From NCBI GenBank assembly GCA_964017155.1, contig OZ024854.1, positions 68,962,754-69,026,753 on the forward strand: a stretch of DNA of 64,000 nucleotides. Direction: 5' to 3'. Shown piece after piece: positions 11,720 through 23,756 of the stretch; position 1 is the stretch's first letter; each line of letters starts with the position of its first letter. This DNA comes from Oasisia sp. SBJ-2009. Taxonomy: Eukaryota > Annelida > Polychaeta > Sabellida > Siboglinidae. The notes beneath the pieces were generated by a model. It was not told the DNA's origin, made no database searches, and saw only the letters and a program-made list of their open reading frames with translations. A program made the position numbers and the translations under genes.

Positions 11720-14338
11720 CATTTAGTTAATTAGTTTATGTTTGTAAATACAGATGTTGTGTGAATAGTGGCACTACACTGTGCTAAATTGGAGAAAAGG
11801 TAACAGTGGGCACAGCACAGTGTCTAAGGAAATAGACAAAATATGAAAGTTTTACATTTTGGGGGTCTGAGTGCCCTTTGAATGATTCAGTCAAGTGCAG
11901 ATTTGTTGTGTGTGACAGCATAATCATGTAACATGTCTATGCAACATCAGAGAATAAGTTACCAAAGAGTTTTTGAAAAATAGGCAAAAGTACAGTTTAT
12001 CACAATATGACCTATGACTCCAGATACCCAAACACGTATCCTGCGCTATTTATTTTCTTTCTGCATCAGTATAATATATGAGTACTCAAGAGTCCCTGAA
12101 CAAATGTTAGCCTAAGTGAATAATAATGTTCTGAGATATCATGTACTACTTTAGTACTGCAGGAAGGCCTATTTTTGTCTCCATATCAGGAGGACAAAGT
12201 TCGGTGGCATGTGTCTTCAACAATAATTGAGCTAGATTCTTTATAATGTACTGTTTTGATGTTCTCGTAAGGGCTAATAATTGAGCTAGTCATCAAAATT
12301 TGAATCATGTGATGCAGAAATGGCCTTAAAAAGTGAAAGTGGTTGATTTGACCTAGAATGACCCCACCCCCCTCCCTGCAGGTAGACCAGACAAAACCAA
12401 CAAGTTTGCAGTGCCACTGGCGATCTGCTAAATTGGACTAATAATGCCAAAGACATAGAGATTGCTGCACCATTGGTGTGAGAAGTGTGGTGTTTATAAT
12501 AGTATTACCCTCTAGACCATGTGAAACGAACGCCAAATGACAGCTGGGTGACACACTTTTCACGGTTGGGTGATTTCCTACCTCTATAAAGCAACAGGCA
12601 TACGACCAAATGTCATTCAGTCAGTCTTCCGGAACAGTTCGCGGTCGTAGTGGGAACGTTTCACAGTCGTAGCGCACGGTGCTTGTTAGTTCATAAGGTC
12701 AGTGTTTGGCTTGTTAGTTCATAAGGTCAGTGTGTGACAAGACTTGCCTCTCTCTGTGTGACAGGAGTTTCTAACTGACAAGTGTTGCTTCTAATTGTCA
12801 GTTTGTGTTTATGACAGTTCACACGCACGCACGTGGTACTGGAAGAACTGGTGCAAACAATGGCTGTAACCAGGCAGTGCTACTGCCGACACCTGAATGT
12901 AGTGCTAATGTTTCCTGCTATACTTGTGAACTGCCACACTCCAGGAGATACCCACTGACACCATGCTTTAGGGGAGGAGGGGAGGAGGGGAGAGGGGGGA
13001 GAGGGGGGAGAGGGAGAGGGAGCAATCACCTCTACTTTAGTGAAACAAGTGGGACATCATTTATTTTTATTTTGAAATTTAGTAAACAGACTGCAATTGA
13101 GTGCCAGGCTTGGCACTGCTGGAAGGTCCATAGTCAGTTCATAGCAGATGTACCTTTCCAAATTATACATTCGTACCAACTTCACAACTTATAACCAGTT
13201 GTAAAACTGTCACTATTAGCTAGGAGTATAATCCTAGTTCACAGTCACTTTCTTCACTCAACAGTTGAATGTTTCTTATGGGACTATTCATTCAAATGAC
13301 ACCAGTTTTTCCTGATCGTTTTTCAGACATTGTGAACTGTATACCGGACATATATTTGAGAATTACAATACATACTAATAAATAGGTGGTCAAACTAAAA
13401 ACGACATTTGAATACATTTCTTATTTATTTATTGCTGTATTGGCATGTACACATATAAAGTATAAAATTAATACATAGTACAACATTGAAAATATGCTTA
13501 AAACCTGATCGGTTGTAAGTAAAACACAACATTTGATTGAATGGGTGCTAAACATAAATTTATATTATATTTATTTATTACCATTAGTTTGACTTGTCAT
13601 CTACTCCAGTCTGGAGAGTTTGTGTCTAGAGAGTTTGTGTCTAGAGAGTTTGTGTCTAGAGAGTTTGTGTCTGGAGAGTTTGTGGCAGCCCTGTCAGTCA
13701 CTGTATGCCTGAGTTGCTACCATAGCAACTGTGAATCTATTTTAGCATTGTTTGTCTTTCTGGAACTCTATGAATATATTATTCTGAAATAAATTGATTC
13801 ATTTGTGCCCATGGATGTGTGTACAGTCAAGCCGGTTGCAGTCGTGACCACAAAGAGAATGACTGGAAACATTTACAAACATCCCAGTGCATTGTCAAGT
13901 GTCTGTTTGTTTACTGGTGCAATGACCCAGTTCCATATTCAAATAATTACCTACCTGAACTTTTTCTTACATTAATGTTGGTCAAACAATTGACTCCTAA
14001 TTACTCGACATGGGTTGAATGGAGTATTCCTTAATGGGAGTGTGTCCCTCAAACAGTTGCACACACACAACCAACAAGGAAGTTAAATGATAGGTATGTG
14101 ACATCGTGTGGGAATAGTTCAGGTACATGACGTGTGTCTGTGTCATGTCAGACAGACACACGTGTGTACTTAGTGCTTCGTCTCTAGTGACACTTGACAC
14201 GTGACACGTGACAGCCCTCTGGTGACATTTACTTCTGTCCACCCGTGTCCAGGTAATGGCCACACAGATGTGTTTGACTGGCGCATGCAGAGATGTATCC
14301 AGAATAACCTCGCTATTCCGACAAAGTGGAACCTTACT
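11720..14338. other. Gene-free stretch
   Basis: No coding region is recognised. It contains a G/A-rich patch at about 12968-13022, a five-copy 15-bp repeat (gagagtttgtgtcta) at about 13612-13684, and a possible orphan core promoter near 12585 listed separately. Confidence 0.5.
12585..12625 (+). promoter_or_regulatory. Possible core promoter (TATA plus initiator-like site)
   Basis: TATAAA at 12585-12590 is followed 30-38 bases later by ttcagtcagtc, which resembles a TCAGT initiator. Downstream, 12682-12705 and 12710-12733 are direct copies of a 24-bp sequence starting cttgttagttcataagg. No coding exon could be tied to it, so it may be coincidental. Confidence 0.2.
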
Positions 14339-14339
14339 A

Positions 14340-14990
14340 CTACAACCATTTAATTCATATTCACCACTACAACCTTTCAACCTCAATAATACGACCATTC
14401 ATCATCATTACAACTACTACTTTATTACTACGACCATTCAACCTCATTACAACCACTACTTTATTACTACGACCATTCAACCTCATTACAACCACTACTT
14501 TATTACTACGACCATTCATCCTCATTACAACCACCACTTTATTACTATGACCATTCATCCTCATTACAACCACTACTTTATTACCACGACCATTCAACCT
14601 CATTACAACCACTACTTTATTACCACGACCATTCAACCTCATTACAACCACTACTTTATTACTACAACCATTCAACCTCATTACAACCACTACTTTATTA
14701 CCACGACCATTCAACCTCATTACAACCACTACTTTATTACCACGACCATTCAACCTCATTACAACCACTACTTTATTACCACGACCATTCAACCTCATTA
14801 CAACCACTACTTTATTACCACGACCATTCAACCTCATTACAACCACTACTTTATTACCACGACCATTCAACCTCATTACAACCACTACTTTATTACTACG
14901 ACCATTCATCCTCATTACAACCACTACTTTATTACTATGACCATTCAACCTCATTACTATGGCCACTCAATTCATCCGCACCACTACACT
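14340..14990. repeat. Minisatellite, 39-bp unit
   Basis: Unit contains ctactttattactacgac, then cattcaacctcattacaac. About 15 copies. The unit length is a multiple of three, which explains the long open frames on both strands. Confidence 0.95.
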
Positions 14991-15312
14991 GTTTCAACCT
15001 CACTATTACAACCATTCATCCTCACTGCTACAGCTTTGGTTTTGTTGAGCCACTGAGTTTGTACTTTCCGTGAATATTAGAGCTGATGAAGTTATTGCAT
15101 TGTTATTTTTATAGAAATATCATTTGTCACAACGTGGGTGTTAGTGATATATGTGTCAGACAGATGTGACACAAGCATGTGACACAAGCACCTGTGACAC
15201 AAGCACCTGTGACACGATGACACAAACCCATCTGAGTCGAGCATACGTCACTAACACTGCACTGTGTCATTAATTATGACATATAAATAAATTGTAGCCG
15301 CTAACTGTAGCC

Positions 15313-15404
15313 GGTATATGTATGTATGTATATGTGTGTATGTGATGTGTATGTATGTATATATATATATATATATGTGTGTGTATATATATATATATGT
15401 ATAC

Positions 15405-15474
<70 letters not shown>

Positions 15475-15475
15475 A
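15313..15475. repeat. Mixed (TA)n/(TG)n microsatellite
   Basis: Compound TATG, TGTG and TA dinucleotide blocks. Confidence 0.9.
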
Positions 15476-15887
15476 TTTTCTTGACTACATTGACATATGA
15501 TATAGACTACAACAATGCCATCTCTGTTTAATTTTAGTTTCTCTTGTAGTTCTGTTCAACACTGATTTGGACAAACGTACTCATGTGTTACTTGTACTTT
15601 TATTTTATTTATTTATTAGGATGTTTTAATGTTGTCAACACTACCGAACAGAATTTGTACTTTGGATTTTAGTGTCTAAATAAAGTGTATTATTTTATTA
15701 TTATTATTATTAACTGCTCCACTTGTATAATCAGTTTAGATCTTGAACTTGAAATGCATAAATTATGTGTCGCACATGTTGCCTAAGCCGGCCTTTAAAA
15801 ATAAACTATGCTTCAGAAATCATACTTAAATATGCTTCAGAAGTTTGATTGGAATTGATTATTGAACATGAGAAGTGCTGTGAGTCA

Positions 15888-16135
15888 TAGCTTACGTACA
15901 GATCCACCCACTCCACCCATTGGATGGTAAAACCCATTTCAGATAAGTAAGAATTTCACGTGACATGTAAAACAAGCAGGAGCAAAAACAAGTCTAGGAA
16001 TCATATTCATTATCAATTATGCCTTGAAATGGATGTTTATTTGGGGACATAATGTCCAGCACCCGTCCAGTCATATGTCCAGTCCACCCGTCCACAATGG
16101 GTTTTACCGGTCCAAATGGCCTCTGCATAAAGCTA
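15888..16135. mobile_element. MITE-like family R1, copy 4 (divergent)
   Basis: The right end ctgcataaagct and the neighbouring gtccacccgtccacaatggg match the family terminal region. The left end has tagcttacgtacagatccac, a diverged inverted copy. Both flanks carry gtccaccc-type words, so this copy has a longer foldback. Diverged, low-confidence edges. Confidence 0.5.
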
Positions 16136-16664
16136 TGCCTGCTGTGGAAGTCCAGCCAGGTTCCCACGCTGAGGCAGAACATTCATTTGAAAGGTGCCTT
16201 AAGCATAAATAATTAGTGTGTGTTATTGCTATGAACTGTATGCACATAAATTAGTCCAATGCATGATTAGTATGCCATCATTTATCTAAACTAATTAAAC
16301 TATCACGCTGCATAGGTATCTGATCACATCCACACTACATGGCCTGGTCCAAAGGGTCAAGGATGTTTAATAAACAAAACAAACATCATTCCAGAATTGT
16401 TATGTTCACAGGTCTAACACAGCTATTGTCAGCTATGCAGCAATACATTTATCAAGTTGAAGCTATAAATAGTTAGCATTTCTCTAGTTATCTTGGGATG
16501 TGTGGCTGTTTTCAAAATTGATAACATGGCAATGAATGTATCCATCCATACCACTGTGTGAAGCTGACCAGCTGTAATAGGTGCCAGCAAGGTGCTCCCT
16601 GCATCTAATGATCTCCTCACTAATATTATAACTCGTTCTGTTATGAGCACTAGACAGAGTGATA

Positions 16665-17035
16665 ATTCTCTACTAGACTCTAGCCACACAGTCTCGACTC
16701 TGTCACGCTTCAGTGCTTCAAGTACATGTATAATTCTCTACTAGACTCTAGCTACACAGTCTCAACTGTCACGCTTCAGTGCTTCAAGTACATGTATAAT
16801 TCTATACTGGACTCTAGCCACAGTCTCGACTCTGTCACACTTCAGTGCTTCAAGTACATGTATAATTCTATACTAGACTCTAGCCACACAGTCTCAACTG
16901 TCACGCTTCAGTGCTTCAGGTACATGTATAATTCTATACTAGACTCTAGCCACACAGTCTCGACTCTGTCACACTTAACTACTAGATGCTAGCCACACAG
17001 TCTCAACTGTGTCACGCTTCAGTGCTTCAGACACT
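16665..17035. repeat. Minisatellite, about 66-bp unit
   Basis: About five units of ctctagccacacagtctcg, ctgtcacgcttcagtgcttc and aagtacatgtataattcta, with small length differences between units. Confidence 0.9.
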
Positions 17036-17136
17036 CATCCACAATGTACTCCGCCATCCAGTTAACTGTGCCTCCAAGTAGCTCCTTATCTTTTATCATT
17101 ATTAAATCATGTAGCGTTATTTATTGAAAGCACAGT

Positions 17137-17757
17137 GTGGGTCTCCTCCCTGGCCTCACAGGAGACCACTGGAGCCCTGCACTGTCATAGACCGACTGAC
17201 ACAGTGTGGGTCTCCTCCCTGGCCTGACAGGAGACCACTGGAGCCCTGCACTGTCATAGACCGACTGACACAGTGTGGGTCTCCTCCCTGGCCTGACAGG
17301 AGACCACTGGAGCCCTGCACTGTCATAGACCGACTGACACAGTGTGGGTCTCCTCCCTGGCCTCACAGGAGACCACTGGAGCCCTGCACTGTCATAGACC
17401 GACTGACACAGTGTGGGTCTCCTCCCTGGCCTGACAGGAGACCACTGGAGCCCTGCACTGTCATAGACCGACTGACACAGTGTGGGTCTCCTCCCTGGCC
17501 TGACAGGAGACCACTGGAGCCCTGCACTGTCATAGACCGACTGACACAGTGTGGGTCTCCTCCCTGGCCTCACAGGAGACCACTGGAGCCCTGCACTGTC
17601 ATAGACCGACTGACACAGTGTGGGTCTCCTCCCTGGCCTCACAGGAGACCACTGGAGCCCTGCGCTGTCATAGACCGACTGACACAGTGTGGGTCTCCTC
17701 CCTGGCCTCACAGGAGACCACTGGAGCCCTGCGCTGTCATAGACCGACTGACACAGC
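17137..17757. repeat. Minisatellite, 69-bp unit with internal hairpin
   Basis: Nine nearly identical units. Each contains ggtctcct and aggagacc separated by 12 bases, a perfect 8-bp inverted repeat. Unit variants are c/g in cctcacagg versus cctgacagg and a/g in ctgcactg versus ctgcgctg. Confidence 0.95.
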
Positions 17758-17788
17758 TCTGTTGAGGAAACATCTCTAGCCAGATCCC

Positions 17789-17967
17789 TGGGCCCAGTTT
17801 CATAAAGCCGTGTAACTTTCCACGCAATTATGCGGTCTGCTGGTTGCAGCTAACGGCCAATAGTCACTGCAGCTTACAGCTGGTCTCATTGGACCACTTT
17901 AGCATTCGTGCAAACAAATTGATGTAGAATTGACCTGGTTAGGTCGTGGTGGGGAATCCCTGTATTT
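17789..17967 (+). mobile_element. Dispersed repeat family R2, copy B
   Basis: Inverted match to 5990-6161; begins gggcccagtttcataaag and ends ggtggggaatccctgtattt. It directly follows the 69-bp minisatellite. Confidence 0.6.
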
Positions 17968-18854
17968 ATGCTGTGTCTGAACCACCTGTTTTTTCTAGCT
18001 GATGCCTTTGTCGTTCCTATAGCAAATGCGGGTAGCTATGATGAATGTAAAGGATATCCAGTGTAAACATTTAAAATAATTATGTTGAGAGTGGGCTTGT
18101 CGGGAGCATATCATACATATTTCAACTTCGGGACCATACCATAAATTTTTCAACTAGCATAAAGTTACGCATACTAAATACATGGCGCAGCTAAGTGCAA
18201 CTATGGAGCAGACTCGTCAAACGCAACTAGTGTAAATTTACAACATCTTAGGCTTTCAACGAGTTATCGTCCACTACGATGCCTTAAGTACGCTCCATGG
18301 GCCCTGCCATGTATCACATGGTAACTGTAATACTCTGATGTAATCTGTGCGGCCCATGTCAATGTGTTCCCACACTCCAACACAGATTTAATTTGTCTGG
18401 TGGAAGACTATAATCAATTACCCCTATATGTTCGTTTCATGTGAAAAGTCAATAATTCTCTTGCTCAACATTTGTCTGCATCATGAATAATTGTGAGGTT
18501 CGACAGCCATGCTAGCAATTATTCAAAATGGCCATTCATTATTCATACATCCTAATAATAACAACATTATTGGCACGTGCATGGATGCACGAGTTCATAT
18601 TATGCTTGCAAATTGTTCAAATCATGTGCAGTAAATGGGCTCAATTAATTTGAACTTTGCACGCAATACAAGGACAAAACCATCGTGATTAAACACACAC
18701 TGATGAATGTTGATATAACGACTGAGGAAGGATCTGTCACTAGGGCAATGACACAGCCAGTGATTGGTGCATTGCTTGAGGCTCTCATTCATTAAACAAC
18801 ATTAGTCCAGCTTGGTGTTACTACCAATACTTGCGCCAGACAGCACCATGACTC

Positions 18855-19300
18855 ATGAGAACACACAAGTTGTATCCATGGCAACTCACTAGAACACACA
18901 AGTCATATACATGGCAACTCATTAGAACACACAAATTTAATCCATGGAACTCATCAGAACACACTAGTTATATCCATGGCAACTCATTAGAACACACAAG
19001 TTGTATCCATTTCAACTCATTAGAATACACAAGTTGTATCCATGGCAACTCATGAGAACACACAAATTGTATCCATGGCAACTCATTAGAACGCACACAT
19101 TGTATCCATGGCAACTCATTACAACACACAAATTGTATCCATGGCAACTCATGAGAACACACCAGTTGTATCCATGGCAACTCATGAGAACACACAAGTT
19201 GTATCCATGGCAATTCATGAGAACACATAAGTTCTATCCATGGCAACTCATTATAACACACACGTATCAATGGCAACTCATTAGAACACACAAGATGTAT
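18855..19300. repeat. Minisatellite, 33-bp unit
   Basis: About 13 units of aactcatgagaacacacaag followed by ttgtatccatggc. Divergence is higher than in neighbouring arrays. Confidence 0.95.
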
Positions 19301-19399
19301 GATTTGCAACTTGTGGAAATTATCATTATAAAGTTGGCTGAGGAATGTGCCAGTGAAAATGTTTATTAATAGTTCTGGCTGTCTTAGAGACAGAATTAA

Positions 19400-20190
19400 T
19401 GGTATGTGTGCGACTGAAGGGTTGGTGTGCGACTGAAGGGTTGGTGTGCCACTGAGGGGTTGGTGTGCCACTGAAGGGTTGGTGTGCCACTGAAGGGTTG
19501 TTGTGCCACTGAAGCATTGGTGTACCACTGAAGGGTTGGTGTGCCACTGAAGGGTTGGTGTGCCACTGAAGCATTGGTGTACCACTGAAGGGTTGGTGTG
19601 CCACTGACAGGTTGGTGTGCCACTGAAGGGTTGGTGTGCCACTGAAGGGTTGGTGTGCCACTGAAGCATTGGTGTACCACTGAAGGTTGGTGTGCCACTG
19701 AAGGGTTGGTGTGCCACTGAAGGGTTAGTGTGCCACTGAAGGGTTGGTGTGCCACTGAAGGGTTGGTGTGCCACTGAAGGGTTAGTGTGCCACTGAAGGG
19801 TTGGTGTGCCACTGAAGCATTGGTGTGCCACTGAGGGGTTGGTTTGCCACTGAGGGGTTGGTGTGCCACTGAAGGGTTGGTGTGCCACTGAAGGGTTGGT
19901 GTGGCACTGAAGGGTTGGTGTGGCACTGAGGGGTAGGTGTGCCACTGAGGGGTTGGTGTGCCACTGACGGATTGGTGTGCCACTGACGGGTTGGTGTGCC
20001 ACTGACGGGTTGGTGTGCCACTGAGGGGTTGGTGTGCCATTGACGGGTTGGTGTGCCACTAAGGGGTTGGTGTGCCACTGAGGGGTTGGTGTGCCACTGT
20101 GGGGTTGGTGTGCCACTGAGGGGTTGGTGTGCCACTGTGGGGTTGGTGTGCCACTGAGGGGTTGGTGTGCCACTGTGGGGTTGGTGTGTA
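19400..20190. repeat. Minisatellite, 20-bp unit
   Basis: About 39 units of gggttggtgtgccactgaag with many single-base variants (aggg, cggg, tggg, agca). The right third is enriched in the gaggg and gtggg variants. Confidence 0.95.
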
Positions 20191-20492
20191 GCCACATGTG
20201 CATACACATGAGTGACACCTGAAGCCCCAGACTGCAAACGTTCTAATGACGTGTTACATTCCAGCCCTTGAGTCTGTCTGAGGTAATTACAATGAGCGTG
20301 TCAGCGACTGGTGGCTGCCGGGCCACACAGAAATATGATCACTTTTCTAAATATAACTTTTCTTCATATGACAAAGGCTGGGTGATTGGGTGTCCAAACT
20401 ACCCTGGGTGTGAAACTTGTCTTGTCGAACTTGCCATGAATACAACTTTGGCAGGACATGAGTGAGTTAGGGTAAGTCATCAGCAGGGAGCA

Positions 20493-22282
20493 ACATGACA
20501 GAGGGAGACCAAGGGAACATGACAGAGGGAGACCAAGGGAACATGGCAGAGGGAGACCAAGGCAACATGACAGAGGGAGACCAAGGGAACATGACAGAGG
20601 GAGACCATGGGAACATGACAGAGGGAGACCAAGGGAACATGACAGAGGGAGACCAAGGGAACATGACAGAGGGAGACCAAGGGAACATGACAGAGGGAGA
20701 CCAAGGGAACATGACAGAGGGAGACCAAGGGAACATGACAGAGGGAGACCATGGGAACATGACAGAGGGAGACCATGGGAACATGACAGAGGGAGACCAA
20801 GGGAACATGACAGAGGGAGACCAAGGGAACATGACAGAGGGAGACCAAGGGAACATGACAGAGGGAGACCAAGGGAACATGACAGAGGGAGACCAAGGGA
20901 ACATGACAGAGAGAGACCATGGGAACATGACAGATGGAGACCAAGGGAACATGACAGAGGGAGACCAAGGGAACATGGCAGAGGGAGACCAAGGGAACAT
21001 GACAGAGGGAGACCAAGGGAACATGACAGAGGGAGACCAAGGGAACATGACAGAGGGAGACCATGGGAACATGACAGAGGGAGACCAAGGGAACATGACA
21101 GAGGGAGACCAAGGGAACATGACAGAGGGAGACCAAGGGAACATGACAGAGGGAGACCAAGGGAACATGACAGAGAGAGACCAAGGGAACATGACAGAGA
21201 GAGACCATGGGAACATGACAGAGGGAGACCATGGGAACATGACAGAGGGAGACCAAGGGAACATGACAGAGGGAGACCAAGGGAACATGACAGAGAGAGA
21301 CCAAGGGAACATGACAGAGGGAGACCAAGGGAACATGGCAGAGGGAGACCAAGGGAACATGACAGAGGGAGACCAAGGGAACATGACAGAGGGAGACCAA
21401 GGGAACATGACAGAGGGAGACCAAGGGAACATGACAGAGGGAGACCAAGGGAACATGACAGAGAGAGACCAAGGGAACATGACAGAGGGAGACCATGGGA
21501 ACATGACAGAGGGAGACCAAGGGAACATGACAGAGGGAGACCAAGGGAACATGACAGAGGGAGACCAAGGGAACATGACAGAGAGAGACCATGGGAACAT
21601 GACAGAGGGAGACCAAGGGAACATGACAGAGGGAGACCAAGGGAACATGACAGAGGGAGACCAAGGGAACATGACAGAGGGAGACCAAGGGAACATGACA
21701 GAGGGAGACCAAGGGAACATGACAGAGGGAGACCAAGGGAACATGACAGAGGGAGACCAAGGGAACATGACAGAGGGAGACCAAGGGAACATGACAGAGG
21801 GAGACCAAGGGAACATGACAGATGGAGACCAAGGGAACATGACAGAGGGAGACCAAGGGAACATGACAGAGGGAGACCAAGGGAACATGACAGATGGAGA
21901 CCAAGGGAACATGACAGAGGGAGACCAAGGGAACATGACAGAGGGAGACCAAGGGAACATGACAGATGGAGACCAAGGGAACATGACAGAGGGAGACCAA
22001 GGGAACATGACAGAGGGAGACCAAGGGAACATGACAGAGGGAGACCAAGGGAACATGACAGAGGGAGACCAAGGGAACATGACAGAGGGAGACCAAGGGA
22101 ACATGACAGAGGGAGACCAAGGGAACATGACAGAGGGAGACCAAGGGAACATGACAGAGGGAGACCAAGGGAACATGACAGAGGGAGACCAAGGGAACAT
22201 GACAGAGGGAGACCAAGGGAACATGACAGAGGGAGACCAAGGGAACATGACAGAGAGAGACCAAGGGAACATGACAGAGGGA
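20493..22282. repeat. Minisatellite, 24-bp unit, largest homogeneous array
   Basis: About 74 units of acatgacagagggagaccaa plus ggga. Variants are ccatgggaac, ggcagaggg, agagagacc and agatggagacc. The last recurs every 72 bp at about 21820, 21892 and 21964, showing local three-unit higher-order copying. Frames are open on both strands only because the unit is eight codons long. Confidence 0.97.
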
Positions 22283-22299
22283 ACATGGGCAAACTGTTG

Positions 22300-23480
22300 C
22301 ATGTTTCCAATAAATATGCTCCAGAATGTGATAGCCTTGGAGCCATGAACTTATTTACCATATTGTCTGTCTACATCTTGAACAGAAACTCTGTGTAGGC
22401 CACAAGTAACAACAAATTCATACATAATCCTTACAGAGAACATTTCAGACTGACAACAATTAGAAAACCCCACAAAACAAAATGCTTATTTAAAAACGGC
22501 TCTGTGTGCTTTTTACAACTTATTTAGTTTTCCTGATTTCTCTGTGTAAATTGTTCATTAGTAGGTCATGTTGCAAAACATAGGTCTGTTATCTTGGAAT
22601 TTTGTTCCTTGTTATCTTTGAACTTTGTACCCTCAGAAAGCCACTGAAATGCTCATTTTCAGAGCATATTACTGCTGACATTTTAAATATTCCATCACAT
22701 TTTAGGACATTTGAATAAATATTTTATTTTATCTGGCTTTTATACATATGTATGGTTTTGATTGTATTTATTTATTTATTTATTTATTTATTTATGCAAG
22801 CATTTAGTATGTTTTGCATGTAAATATAGTAATAATTAGTTTTAATTTTTTATTCATCAACTTTATTTATTGATAGTGTTTAATTAACCGTTTTAACTAA
22901 TTTAATGTTTCTACATTTTTTATCTGCATGTTATTTTTACAGTTTTATTTATTGTCATTATTTATAACACATATTGAGTAGCTTGAATTTTATTATACAG
23001 CCCTTTGAGCATGTTGGATATTGCACTTTTATAAATATTATTTATGTACTGTACCTACACGGCAGCATGTGATATACATTAAATTATAAATCAAATTTTG
23101 GTATGTCTACCAAGGCAATGGCGTATGACAGTCACCATACCTGTCTCCTTTTAAGTGTAACTTATGCATGTCTCATATTTCCCATCAGGCCATTTGTTGT
23201 GAGTTGACGCGATCCGATCCGTGTGAGGTTTGTCTAGTGTCACTCAGTAGGACTGGTCGCTGTGACCCAGTGTGTCGTAAAAGGAAGACAGTATTACTCT
23301 GCCCAGCAGGTGTGACCCTCACATTGACAGTGAGATAGTTGTAGAGTTCACAAATTGTTGATGTCAGAACAACACGTCCTTGCAGATACTCTCCAACGTT
23401 GATCAGTATAGGCCAAAACAAACATTCATTTCAGAACATCACATCTGGATGTTGTAGGAAGGTATTTTTCAAAACCCTCT
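22300..23480. other. AT-rich gene-free stretch
   Basis: Contains a TTTA tetranucleotide run at about 22765-22795 and otherwise AT-rich sequence. No exon is recognised. Confidence 0.5.
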
Positions 23481-23756
23481 CCTCACTTGTTCCACTTGTT
23501 CCACTTGTTCCACTTGTTCCACATGGTCTGGCCCAGGGGTCCATTTTGTGAAGCATCTAAAGTCAGCTACTCAGTAGTTGGTGGCATGCCAAATTATTCA
23601 CATAGCCAAATTAATTACTCACAGTCTCAAGAAAAATTTGTGAGTGCGACAGTTTGTGAACCTATAGGTTTTCCAATCACTTTGAATTGTTCTCAGAACT
23701 AAGTAATTTGGCAGTGTGAGTAATTTGACACAGCGCCAGCCCTGAGCAGGATCTGC

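Noticed and set aside
14256..15056. 266-codon frame over the 39-bp array
   Set aside because: Tandem repeat artefact; the opposite strand is equally open.
20364..22361. Open frames of about 600-665 codons on both strands
   Set aside because: They consist of one 24-bp unit repeated about 74 times; all stop-free frames follow from unit length 24 and unit composition. There is no start context, domain or codon signal.
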